Shown here one piece after another: positions 25,481 through 34,178 of a stretch of DNA of 64,000 nt (positions within the stretch are counted from its first letter, which is position 1; each line of letters begins with the position of its first letter). Origin of the DNA: Trueperaceae bacterium (lineage in GTDB: Bacteria > Deinococcota > Deinococci > Deinococcales > Trueperaceae); NCBI GenBank assembly GCA_011389865.1, contig JAABTL010000001.1:1-64000 (forward strand), in the 5' to 3' direction. The notes beneath the pieces are model-generated. The model was not told the origin of the DNA and ran no database searches. It was given only the letters and a program-made list of their open reading frames with translations. Made by a program: the position numbers and the translations under genes.

Positions 25481-26031
25481 GCGCGACCCCCGCGCGGCTC
25501 TGGATGCGGGCCGTGGGTCGCCCCCGTCGCCGGGTCCGCGATCAGCCGCGGCGCCGCGAAGCCGACCGCCGCGTAGTGCTCGACCAGCGCGCGGGTCGGC
25601 GCGTTGAGGTCCATCGCCAGCGCTTCGTCGGGGGTCACCCAGGCGTGCGCCTGGGCCTCGTCGTTGAGCGTCACGTCCTCGCCGGTGGCGCGCGCGACGA
25701 AGTTCAGCAGGACGAAGTGGGCGGGCCGATGGAACTGCGGGTGGTCGACCGCCTCGTGGGTCGGCGCCCACACCACGTCGCTCAGCGCCAGGCCGGTCTC
25801 CTCGCGAACCTCGCGCTGCACGGCGGCGAGCAGCGTCTCGCCGAGGTCGACCTTGCCGCCGGGGACGCCCCAACGGTCGCGCCACTTGTGCGTGCGGATC
25901 AGCAGCAGGCGGCCGGACGGTCCCACGATCAGCGCGCCCACCGTCACCAGCGGGTACCCACGACCGGGCTCCGGGGCGGCGCCGGGTGGCGCGCCAGGTG
26001 GCGGGCCGGCTGGCGCGCCACCCGCGGTCAT
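25477..26031 (-). CDS. Nudix hydrolase
   Basis: A 184-aa protein with a complete Nudix box at about residues 59-81, starting GGKVDLGETLL and ending REVREETGLAL, matching GX5EX7REUXEEXGU. Strands LVTVGALIVGPSGRLLLIRTH and HFVLLNFVARATG fit the fold. The first 25 residues are a Pro/Ala/Gly-rich tail. Nudix enzymes cleave nucleoside diphosphates linked to another group. Its ATG overlaps the stop of the CDP-alcohol phosphatidyltransferase gene (ATGA); a CDP-alcohol or nucleotide-sugar substrate is an attractive inference. Confidence 0.85.
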   Translation of the reverse strand: MTAGGAPAGPPPGAPPGAAPEPGRGYPLVTVGALIVGPSGRLLLIRTHKWRDRWGVPGGKVDLGETLLAAVQREVREETGLALSDVVWAPTHEAVDHPQFHRPAHFVLLNFVARATGEDVTLNDEAQAHAWVTPDEALAMDLNAPTRALVEHYAAVGFAAPRLIADPATGATHGPHPEPRGGRA

Positions 26032-26906
26032 GCGCCCGCCAGGTGCCGCCGGAAGCGCCGCGCGCGCAGCGCCTGGACCGCCACGACGTAGGCGGCCATG
26101 GCGTACACGGCGACGACGTAGGCGAAGGGCTGGCCCACCACGAGGCACACGCCCAGCACCAACAACTGCGTCGACAGGCCGAGGTTGACGAGCGTGGCGG
26201 TGCTCCACAGGTCGTTCCAGGCGAGCCGGTCCACCAGGGGCGGTGTCTCGGGCGCCGCTCCGGCGCCCCCAGACGCCAGGCGCAGCCGCTCGAAGGCGGC
26301 CGCGTCGAGCCTCGCGACCAGCTCGTCCTGCGGCCGCAGGACGGCGTCGTAGAACCCGCGGAAGGCCGCCAGCCACCGCTCCGGCGCGCCCGGCGGGTGG
26401 TCGGCGTCGTCGGCCACGCCGACGCGCAGCGCCCGGTAGCGCCGCTCCAGGTTGAAGTCCAGCGACAGCATCGCCATCAGCAGCAGGTAGGCGCCGGCCG
26501 CCAGCGGCCAAGCCCAGAGCCCCGGTCCGTGCAGCGCCAGCGCTGCGAACAGCGCTGCGTTGACGAGCGTGTCCAGGACGGTGTCGAGGTAGCGACCCAT
26601 CTGCGTCACGCGGCCGGTGGCGCGCGCGAGGCCGCCGTCCATGTTGTCGAGCAGCGTCTTGACCTGCAGCAGCGCCGCGGCGGTCCACCACGCAGGCTGG
26701 CCGCCGACCGCGATCGCGATCGCCGCGCCGAGACCCACCGCGCTGTGGGCCCACACGACCGCCTGCGGATCGACGCCCAGTCGCGCCAGCACGCGAACGC
26801 CCGCGGTCGCGACCGGTTGCAGCAGCCGCAGCAGCAACTCGGAACGCGGCCGGGGCTTCGGCGCCGCCGCCGCGTCGATCTGCCAAGTCGCCTGGGTCGC
26901 GCGCAT
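26028..26906 (-). CDS. CDP-alcohol phosphatidyltransferase family membrane enzyme
   Basis: A 292-aa integral membrane protein with the family signature DGx2ARx8Gx3Dx3D, spanning about residues 89-111 (DGGLAR, then G-RYLD-TVLD). Hydrophobic segments lie on either side and near the C-terminus. Between them is an unusual hydrophilic stretch of about 75 residues (155-230) not expected in the roughly 200-aa PgsA/PssA enzymes. The family joins a CDP-linked donor to an alcohol to form phosphodiester lipids. It opens a four-gene operon through a leaderless start and is divergent from a glycerophosphodiesterase. Acceptor unknown. Confidence 0.85.
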   Translation of the reverse strand: MRATQATWQIDAAAAPKPRPRSELLLRLLQPVATAGVRVLARLGVDPQAVVWAHSAVGLGAAIAIAVGGQPAWWTAAALLQVKTLLDNMDGGLARATGRVTQMGRYLDTVLDTLVNAALFAALALHGPGLWAWPLAAGAYLLLMAMLSLDFNLERRYRALRVGVADDADHPPGAPERWLAAFRGFYDAVLRPQDELVARLDAAAFERLRLASGGAGAAPETPPLVDRLAWNDLWSTATLVNLGLSTQLLVLGVCLVVGQPFAYVVAVYAMAAYVVAVQALRARRFRRHLAGA

Positions 26907-26913
26907 CGCGGTC

Positions 26914-26919
26914 AGCGTA
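26914..26919 (-). promoter_or_regulatory. Leaderless-type -10 hexamer TACGCT
   Basis: TACGCT on the minus strand, 7 nt before the ATG at 26906. Confidence 0.55.
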
Positions 26920-26968
26920 GCAGCGCATCACGCCCAGCAAGCCGCGCTCCGCCACGTTCGTCCGGGGG

Positions 26969-26974
26969 TACCCT
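26969..26974 (+). promoter_or_regulatory. Leaderless-type -10 hexamer TACCCT
   Basis: TACCCT 7 nt before the ATG at 26982, back to back with the preceding promoter. Confidence 0.55.
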
Positions 26975-26981
26975 GGGTGGC

Positions 26982-27779
26982 ATGACCGCTGCCTCGTGGT
27001 TCGTGCTGCTCGCGTTGGCGATCCTGATCTGGACGGGGCCGCTGTGGCGCCCTCGGAGCCTGCCCGGGGTCACGCGGCCGCGGCCGTGGGCGCTCGGCCA
27101 CCGCGGCGTGCGCGGCTCGCTCCCCGAGAACACGGACGCCGCCTTCCGGGCGGCGCTCGACGCCGGCCTCGACGGCATCGAGACCGACGTGCAGCGGACG
27201 CGCGACGGCGCGCTGGTGCTGGTGCACGACTTCCAGGTGGCGGGCTTGCGCGTCTGCGACGCGAGCGAGGCCGAGCTGCGGGCCGCCGTACCGCAGTTGA
27301 CGAACCTGGCGGAGCTGCTGGCGCTGCTGCGCGATCGCCCCGGCACGCTGCTCAACGTCGAGCTCAAGACCGTGGGCTGGAACGACCGCCGCCTCGCCGC
27401 CGCGGTCGCGGCCGCCCTCGTCGCCAGCGGCCTCGGGGATCGCCTGCTGGTGTCGTCGTTCAGCGCCGTGGCGCTGTTGCGGTTCCGCCGCCACGCGCCG
27501 CGGATCCGGACGGCGTACCTGTGGTCCGAGGATGCGCGCGTGCCGTGGCCCGGGCGCCGACCGTGGCCCGCGTCGCTGCTCCACGTGGATGCCCTGCACC
27601 CGCACCACCCCGCGGTCACGCCCGAGCGCGTCGCGCGCTGGCGGCGTCGGGGCTTGACGGTGAACACCTGGACCGTCAACGATCCGGTGGACGCCGCCCG
27701 GGTGCTGGCCGCCGGTGTGGACGGCGTGATGGGGGACGATCCCGAGGCCCTGCTGCGGGCGTTGGGACGCGCGACGTAG
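26982..27779 (+). CDS. Glycerophosphodiester phosphodiesterase
   Basis: A 265-aa GDPD-family enzyme that releases glycerol-3-phosphate from glycerophosphodiesters. Motifs: ALGHRGVRGSLPENTDAAF (HRG...PENT), GIETDVQRTRDGALVLVHD (ExD and HD), LLNVELKTVG (ELK) and VNTWTVNDP with GVDGVMGDDPE at the end. An N-terminal hydrophobic segment (residues 4-20) looks like an uncleaved membrane anchor, so the enzyme probably sits at the membrane. Its divergent neighbour makes phosphodiester lipids, so this pair may balance synthesis and breakdown. Confidence 0.9.
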   Translation: MTAASWFVLLALAILIWTGPLWRPRSLPGVTRPRPWALGHRGVRGSLPENTDAAFRAALDAGLDGIETDVQRTRDGALVLVHDFQVAGLRVCDASEAELRAAVPQLTNLAELLALLRDRPGTLLNVELKTVGWNDRRLAAAVAAALVASGLGDRLLVSSFSAVALLRFRRHAPRIRTAYLWSEDARVPWPGRRPWPASLLHVDALHPHHPAVTPERVARWRRRGLTVNTWTVNDPVDAARVLAAGVDGVMGDDPEALLRALGRAT

Positions 27780-27857
27780 GATGGGCCGCGACCCGTGCGC
27801 AGCCCTCCTCGCCAGCCGGCGACCTGGGGGCCGCACCCCGCGTCCATAGGAGGTCCG

Positions 27858-28049
27858 ATGAGCCTGCAGCGATTGAAGGTGATCACGTCCAACAACCTCG
27901 ACCTGTTCCAGGAGCGGCTCGACCGCTACCTCGACCAGCTCGATCGCGACGAGGTGGTGGTGGACGTGAAGTTCTCGACCGCCGCCCTGGGCGAGACGAT
28001 CGAGTTCAGCGCGTTGGTGCAGACGCAGAAGACCGAGTCCTGGGCGTGA
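27858..28049 (+). CDS. Small Cse60-like protein
   Basis: A 63-aa acidic protein starting at an ATG with a strong AGGAGG at 27848-27853. The pattern KVITSNNLDLFQERLDRYL, then DEVVVDVKFSTAALGET and IEFSALVQTQ resembles the short Cse60/sporulation-associated family (one helix, two strands), known mainly from Bacillus with no clear activity. Similarity is by pattern only. The TAGGAT at 27777-27782, overlapping the upstream stop, could be its -10. It precedes the response regulator gene but has its own leader. Confidence 0.65.
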   Translation: MSLQRLKVITSNNLDLFQERLDRYLDQLDRDEVVVDVKFSTAALGETIEFSALVQTQKTESWA

Positions 28050-28088
28050 CCCGGCCCGGTCGCGCGGGCGGCCGCACCGCAACCGGGC

Positions 28089-28094
28089 TAGACT
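28089..28094 (+). promoter_or_regulatory. Leaderless-type -10 hexamer TAGACT
   Basis: TAGACT 8 nt before the ATG at 28103. Confidence 0.5.
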
Positions 28095-28102
28095 GAAGCC
28101 TC

Positions 28103-29152
28103 ATGTCGACCACACTCGTTCTGGCCGTCGACGACGAGCCCGCGCTGCTCAAGATCACCGAACACGCCCTCAAGCAGGGCGGGTACGCGGTTCTGACGTT
28201 CGACGACGCGCGCGACGCGCTCGAGGAGATGCGCGACGGCCTGCGGCCGGACGTCATCGTCAGCGACATCCACATGCCGGCGATGACCGGCTTCGAGTTC
28301 TACGAGCACGTGCGCCAGATCGGCGAGCTGCGCGCCGTGCCGTTCCTGTTCCTGACGGCGCTCGAGGACCGCGCGTCGATGCGCCGCGGCATGACCCTCG
28401 GGGCGGACGACTACCTCACGAAGCCCGTCCGCACCCAGGAGCTGCTCGAGGCCGTCGAGGTCCGCCTCCGCCGGATCGCCGAGCTGCGCAAGCCCCTCGA
28501 GGGCGTCGTCAGCGCGCTCGGTCTCGGACACCCGGTCGTGTCGCGCGACGGCGAGCGCCTCGACTGGGAGTCGCTCAAGGCCCTGGAGCTGCTCTTCTAC
28601 CTGCTCGAGCACCGGTCGGGCGCCACCACCTTCGAGGTCGCCGAGGCGCTGTGGCCCGGGAAGACGGAGGCCAAGGCCTCCTCGTCGTTCCACACGACCC
28701 TGTACCGGCTGCGCAAGGTGATGGGCGGCGAGCTCGTCGAGTCGGCCAACCGCCGCTACTACCTACAGGACCGCTTCACCATCGAGTACGACGTCGATCA
28801 GTACCGGGCGCTGGTGAAGCGCGCGCGCGATTCGCGCCTCGCCTCCGACTACCGCACCGCGGTCGATCGCTACACGGGGCACTTCATGACCGGCTTCGAG
28901 GGGGCGTGGGTCGAGGACCTCCGCGAGTTCCTGCGCTCCGAGCAGCTGGCGTTGCTGAACGCCGCGGCCGAGGCGGCCCGCGGCGAGGGCGACCTCGACG
29001 GCGCCACCCAGCTCTTCCGTCGGATGACGGAGCACGAGCCCTACTCCGAGCTCGCCTGGAGCGGTCTCGCGGACGTCTGGGAGGAGCGCGGCGACCGCGT
29101 GCGCGCCGGCGAGGTGCGCGCGCGCTTCGAGCGCCTGATGGACGAGGGTTGA
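28103..29152 (+). CDS. Response regulator with winged-helix and BTAD (SARP-like) output
   Basis: A 349-aa regulator. Residues 5-122 are a receiver domain with acidic pair DDE, phosphoacceptor Asp55 (VIVSDIHMP), FLFLTALED and Lys107 (YLTKPV). Residues 150-225 form an OmpR/SARP-type winged helix (LDWESLKALELLFYLLEHR and FHTTLYRLRKVMGG). Residues 235-345 form a bacterial transcriptional activator domain with TPR-like repeats (LLNAAAEAARGEGDLDGA, EPYSELAWSGLADVWEERG). No kinase gene is adjacent, so this is an orphan regulator. SARP proteins usually act at promoters with direct repeats. Confidence 0.85.
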   Translation: MSTTLVLAVDDEPALLKITEHALKQGGYAVLTFDDARDALEEMRDGLRPDVIVSDIHMPAMTGFEFYEHVRQIGELRAVPFLFLTALEDRASMRRGMTLGADDYLTKPVRTQELLEAVEVRLRRIAELRKPLEGVVSALGLGHPVVSRDGERLDWESLKALELLFYLLEHRSGATTFEVAEALWPGKTEAKASSSFHTTLYRLRKVMGGELVESANRRYYLQDRFTIEYDVDQYRALVKRARDSRLASDYRTAVDRYTGHFMTGFEGAWVEDLREFLRSEQLALLNAAAEAARGEGDLDGATQLFRRMTEHEPYSELAWSGLADVWEERGDRVRAGEVRARFERLMDEG

Positions 29153-29236
29153 GCCGACCTTTCGCGGCGTTCGCGGCGTCGTGCGCGCGAGCTTCTGACC
29201 ACACCCAAGGGGCGGCCGCCCCTCACGGAGGTACCC

Positions 29237-30052
29237 ATGTACTCGATCGATCTCAGTGGCAAAGTCGGCCTCGTGATGGGCGTGACCAACCAGCGCAGCC
29301 TGGCCTGGTCCATCGCCCAGCCCCTCACGCGGGCCGGCGCCAGCCTGGTGTACTCCTACCAGGGAGAGCGCCTGCGGCCCTCGCTGGAGAAGCTCACCGA
29401 GGGTGAGGCGGCGTCGCTGATCGCCTGCGACGTCACCGACGACGCCCAGCTCGACGACCTGTTCGCCGCGATCGAGGCCGAGCACGGCCACCTCGACTTC
29501 GTGGTGCACGCGCTGGCGTACGCGCCCGCGACGACCTTCGCGCGCCCCTTCCACCACGTCACCCGCGAGGACTGGCGCATCGCGATGGACGTCAGCGCCT
29601 ACTCCTTGGTGGCGGTCACCCACCGCGCCGCCAGGCTGATGCCGCAGGGCGGTTCGATCGTGACGCTGTCGTACCTGGCGGCGGAGCGGGTGGTGCCGCA
29701 CTACAACATGATGGGCGTCGCCAAGGCCGCGCTCGAGGCCTCGGTGCGCTACCTCGCCTACGACCTCGGTCCCAGCAACGTCCGCGTCAACGCCATCTCC
29801 GCCGGGCCGGTCCGCACGGTCGCCGCGCGCTCGATCTCCGGTTTCGGCGACATGTTCAGCGAGGGTGGCTCGCAGTCGATGATGAAGCGCAACATCACGG
29901 CCGAGGAGGTCGGACGGGCCGCCTTCGCCGTCCTGATCCCCGAGTTCGGCGGCGGCGTCACGGGCGAGACGATCTACGTGGACGCCGGCTTCAACGCCAT
30001 CGGCATGTTCATCCCGCCCGGCTACCCGGACCAGCGAGACGAGCCGGGTTGA
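29237..30052 (+). CDS. fabI: Enoyl-[acyl-carrier-protein] reductase
   Basis: A 271-aa FabI-type SDR catalysing the last reduction of fatty-acid elongation with NAD(P)H. It has GLVMGVTNQRSLAWSIAQ (FabI cofactor loop), YSYQGERLRPSLEKL, CDVTDDAQLDDLF, HALAYAP and LSYLAAERVVPHYNMMGVAK (FabI YxxMxxxK-type site with Tyr and Lys), then NVRVNAISAGPVRT and a C-terminal VDAGFNAIGM. ATG with GGAGG 6 nt upstream. Its stop overlaps the trpE start, an unusual pairing of lipid and tryptophan genes. Confidence 0.93.
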   Translation: MYSIDLSGKVGLVMGVTNQRSLAWSIAQPLTRAGASLVYSYQGERLRPSLEKLTEGEAASLIACDVTDDAQLDDLFAAIEAEHGHLDFVVHALAYAPATTFARPFHHVTREDWRIAMDVSAYSLVAVTHRAARLMPQGGSIVTLSYLAAERVVPHYNMMGVAKAALEASVRYLAYDLGPSNVRVNAISAGPVRTVAARSISGFGDMFSEGGSQSMMKRNITAEEVGRAAFAVLIPEFGGGVTGETIYVDAGFNAIGMFIPPGYPDQRDEPG

Positions 30053-31472
30053 GCTCGCCAGCGACCCCGCTCGAGCCCGTCTACCGTGAGGTGCTCGCCG
30101 ATCTCGAGACGCCGCTGACGGCCTACCTCAAGGTCGCCGGGCCGCCGTCGTTCCTCCTCGAGTCGGTCGAGCAGGGCGAGCGGGTGGCGCGCTACTCGTT
30201 CATCGGCACCGGCGCCCGGCGGCGCTTCGAGGCCCGCGGTGAGCGGCTGGTGATCACCGAGGGCGGGCGCAGCGAGACGATCGTCACGCGCGACCCGCTG
30301 CGCGTGCTGTGGGACCGGACGGTTCGCCCGACGGTGCCCCACCCCGACCTGCCGGCCTTCTGGAGCGGGGCGGTGGGCTACGCCGCCTACGACCTCGTGC
30401 GCCTCTACGAGCGGCTGCCCGACGCCAATCCCGACGAGCTCGGCATCCCCGACCTGTGCTTCGTGGAGCCCGAGGTGCTGGTGGTGTTCGACCACCTGCG
30501 GCGCAAGGCGTACGTCGTCGCGCCCGCGGTGGCGGGCGACGCCGACGACCGCGCGCGGGCCCAGACGCTGGTCGACGCCACCTACGAGCGGCTGCGCGGT
30601 CCGCTGCCGGGCGTGCCCGGCGACCGGGCCGGTCGCCGCGTCGAGTTCACCAGCAACTTCACCGCCGACGCCTTCCGCGCGGCGGTCGCCCGTGCCGTGG
30701 CGTACGTCAAGGCCGGCGACATCTTCCAGGTGGTGCCCAGCCAGCGGCTCTCCGCCGACCTCGGCGTGCACCCGTTCGCCGTGTACCGGGCGCTGCGCAC
30801 GATCAACCCCAGCCCCTACCTCGGCTACCTCGACCTCGGTCCGGTCACGCTGGTCGCGTCCAGTCCCGAGAGCCTGGTGCGCTCCGAGGGTCGCGTCGTC
30901 GAGACGCGCCCGATCGCCGGCACCCGCCGGCGCGGCGCCTCCGCCGCGGAGGACGCGGCGCTCGCCGAGGAGTTGCTCGCCGATCCCAAGGAGCGCGCCG
31001 AGCACGTCATGCTCGTCGACCTCGGCCGCAACGACCTCGGGCGCGTGTGCCGCGCGGGCAGCGTGCGGGTGACCGACCTCATGAGCGTCGAACGCTACTC
31101 GCACGTCATGCACATCGTGTCGCGCGTCGAGGGCGAACTGGCGGAGGGCCGCACCGCGCTCGACGCGCTGGCGGCGACCCTGCCGATGGGCACGGCCTCC
31201 GGCGCGCCCAAGGTGCGGGCGATGGAGATCATCGACGAGCTCGAGCCCGTGCGCCGCGGTCCCTACGCCGGGGCCTTCGGCTACCTCTCCGTGGGCGGCG
31301 ACATGGACATGGCGCTCACGCTGCGGACGATGGTGGTCGCCGGCGGGCGCCTGCACCTGCAGGCCGGCGGCGGCGTGGTCGCCGACAGCGACCCGGAGCT
31401 CGAGTACCAGGAGTCGCTCAACAAGCTCGCCGCGCTGCGGCGGGCGGTCGAGGCGGCCGCGGAGGGCCTCGC

Positions 31473-31476
<4 letters not shown>
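30049..31476 (+). CDS. trpE: Anthranilate synthase component I
   Basis: A 475-aa chorismate-binding enzyme making anthranilate with TrpG. N-terminal PPSFLLESVEQGERVARYSF holds the LLES tryptophan-feedback motif. The catalytic domain has FQVVPSQRL, SPESLVRSEGRVVETRPIAG, GTRRRG, HVMLVDLGRNDLGRV, ERYSHVMHIVSRVEG, LPMGTASGAPKVRAMEIIDE and RGPYAGAFGYLS. A TTG start overlaps the fabI stop (TTGA). Followed by trpG with a GTGA overlap. Possible confusion with PabB, but the feedback motif and trpD downstream support TrpE. Confidence 0.93.
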
Positions 31477-32069
<593 letters not shown>

Positions 32070-32076
32070 CGGCCGC

Positions 32077-32949
32077 ATGGACGCGCCCTGGGTGAGCGTC
32101 ATCACGGCCACCATCGGCCGGCGCGCCGCGATGCTCCGCAAGCTCGACGCGCTGCGGTCGCAGACGCTCCCGCCGGAGCGCTTCGAATGGGTCGTGGTGG
32201 CGGATGGCGACGACGACGGCACGCTGGCGGCGATCGCCGCCGCGGACGTGCCGTTCGGGGTGCGCACCCTGCGGTTGCCGCGGAGGTCGGGCGCCGCGAC
32301 CGCCCGCAACGCGGCGGCGGCGGCGGCCTGGGGCCGGGTCCTGCTGTTCTCGGACGACGACTGCGTGCCCGACGACGACAACCTCGAGCGGCACTGGCGC
32401 GCCCAGGCGGCCGCCCCCGGACCGACGGCGATGGTCGGATCGCTGACCTTCGTCGCCGAGAATGGCCGCACGACGTCGTCGCGGCCGCGGCGCGTCGGCT
32501 ACTGGAACCTGAACGGGGCGAACGCCTCGCTGCCGGCCGCGGCCTTCGCCGCCGTGGGCGGCTTCGACGAGGACCTGGCGGCCTACGGCGGCGAGGACGT
32601 CCTGCTGGGGTACGAGCTGCGCCGCCAGGGCGTGCGCTTCCGCGCCCTGCCCGAGGCGCACGCGCGGCACCTGGGGCGCGATCCCGCCGCCTCGGGCGAC
32701 GCGGCCAAGGCGCGCAGCGCGGGGCGCAACGCCGTGCGCATCGCCCGCCGGCGACCGGAGCTGCGCGACCGCCTGGGCGTGCGGCCCGCGCTGCTGCGGG
32801 CCAAGCGGGTCGTCCTGCCGTGGTTCGCCTGGCTGGGCGCCCGGGTGGCCGGCGACCTCGCCTACGTGGACGGGGCCCTCGACGAGCTCCGCGGCGCGGC
32901 GGCCGCGAGCGACCGAGAGCGATCCGGCGGACCGGGGGCGCCGCGGTGA
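32077..32949 (+). CDS. Family 2 glycosyltransferase
   Basis: A 290-aa GT-A fold enzyme. WVSVITATIGRRAAMLRKL opens the nucleotide-binding half; WVVVADGDDDGT and GAATARNAAAAAAWG follow; LLFSDDDCVPDDDN gives the DxD metal motif; GGFDEDLAAYGGEDVLLGYEL supplies the ED catalytic acid region. There is no long C-terminal membrane block, so it is soluble or peripheral. ATG 32077 lies 7 nt after trpG; TACGGT at 32062-32067 could add a promoter. Sugar donor and acceptor unknown. It overlaps the next gene (GTGA). Confidence 0.85.
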   Translation: MDAPWVSVITATIGRRAAMLRKLDALRSQTLPPERFEWVVVADGDDDGTLAAIAAADVPFGVRTLRLPRRSGAATARNAAAAAAWGRVLLFSDDDCVPDDDNLERHWRAQAAAPGPTAMVGSLTFVAENGRTTSSRPRRVGYWNLNGANASLPAAAFAAVGGFDEDLAAYGGEDVLLGYELRRQGVRFRALPEAHARHLGRDPAASGDAAKARSAGRNAVRIARRRPELRDRLGVRPALLRAKRVVLPWFAWLGARVAGDLAYVDGALDELRGAAAASDRERSGGPGAPR

Positions 32950-34178
32950 CGCGCCTGCTGCTCGTCTCGAACGGTCACGGCGAGGACGTGATCGCCGCCA
33001 CCCTCGCGCGGCGGCTGCGGGCCGCCGGCTGCGAGCTGGCGGCGGTGCCGCTCGTGGGGCGCGGGCGGGCGTACGACGCGGCCGGCGTCGAGGTGCTGGG
33101 GCCGCGCGACGAGCACCCCTCCGGCGGCTACCTCCTGTCGGGTCCGCGGGCCCTTCTCGGCGACCTGCGGGCCGGCTGGCTCGGCAGCACGCGCGCCCGC
33201 TGGCGCGCCCTGCGCGCGGCGGCCGGCCGCTCCGCCGGCTGCGTCGTCGTCGGCGACTGGTACGCGCTGACCAGCGCGTGGGCGAACGCGCGGGTGCCCG
33301 TGTTCTACCTGCCGTCGGCGATTTCGGTGCTCGCCTGGTCGCCGGACGCCCCCGCCCATCGCTCGCCGTTCGGGCCGTGGGAGCGGCGGCTGATGGCCCG
33401 GGCGGCCGCCGTGTACCCGCGCGACGAGGCGACCGCACGCTGGCTGCAGGAGCGAACGGTGCCCGGCGTCGACTACCTCGGCAACCCCATGCTCGACGCG
33501 ATCGACGGCGACGCCGCGGTCGCGATCCCCTCGCCCTACCTGCTCCTGCTGCCGGGCACGCGCGGCGACGCCGGTTTCAGCCTGCCCAGGATGCTCGAGG
33601 CCTGCCGCCGCCTGCGCGACGAGCCCGCCGCCGTGGTGGCCTGGGCCGGTGCGGACGCGCCGCCGCAGGCCGACGGCTGGGCGCTCGCGGCGACCGCGGC
33701 GCCGCGCGGCGTGATCGCCCACTACCGGCACGCCGACGGGACCGAGGTCGCGGTCGCGGCGGACGCGTACGCGACGCTGGTGGCCGGCGCCCGCGCGGCG
33801 CTGTCGACGAGCGGCACCGCCGCCGAGCAGTGCGCCGGCCTGGGCATCCCGATCGTCGGGTTCGTCACGCCCGGCCCGCAGTACCGCGAGACGTTCGCGC
33901 GCGCCCAGCGCCGCGCCCTGGGCGACGCCCTGACGCTGACGTCGAGCGCGCCGGAGGCGCTCGCCGCCGCGGTGCGGCGGGCGTTGCACGATGCCGGAGC
34001 GCGCGAGCGGGCTAAGGTGGCGGGTCGACGCGCGATGGGCGTCCCGGGTGGGGCCGACCGCGTGGCGCGCGACATCGCCCGGCGACTGGGCGTCACCGGC
34101 ACCGCCGGTGCCGCGGGCACCATCGGTGCCGGTGACGCCGCGGATGCCGCCCCCGGGCGACGGAACGGAGCAGCATGA
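32946..34178 (+). CDS. Lipid-A-disaccharide synthase-related protein (LpxB-like glycosyltransferase)
   Basis: A 410-aa GT-B-like protein. The N-terminus LLLVSNGHGEDVIAATLARR is diagnostic for the LpxB-related family known from cyanobacteria and Deinococcus that lack lipid A. Later GVDYLGNPMLDAI, YLLLLPGTRGDAGFSLPRML, ALSTSGTAAEQCAGLGIPIV (C-terminal nucleotide-sugar site) and GVPGGADRVARDIA follow. The last 30 residues are a Gly/Ala-rich tail. Probably a membrane-associated transferase in glycolipid synthesis, working with the preceding GT2. Start GTG overlaps the GT2 stop; its own stop overlaps trpD. Confidence 0.8.
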   Translation: MTRLLLVSNGHGEDVIAATLARRLRAAGCELAAVPLVGRGRAYDAAGVEVLGPRDEHPSGGYLLSGPRALLGDLRAGWLGSTRARWRALRAAAGRSAGCVVVGDWYALTSAWANARVPVFYLPSAISVLAWSPDAPAHRSPFGPWERRLMARAAAVYPRDEATARWLQERTVPGVDYLGNPMLDAIDGDAAVAIPSPYLLLLPGTRGDAGFSLPRMLEACRRLRDEPAAVVAWAGADAPPQADGWALAATAAPRGVIAHYRHADGTEVAVAADAYATLVAGARAALSTSGTAAEQCAGLGIPIVGFVTPGPQYRETFARAQRRALGDALTLTSSAPEALAAAVRRALHDAGARERAKVAGRRAMGVPGGADRVARDIARRLGVTGTAGAAGTIGAGDAADAAPGRRNGAA

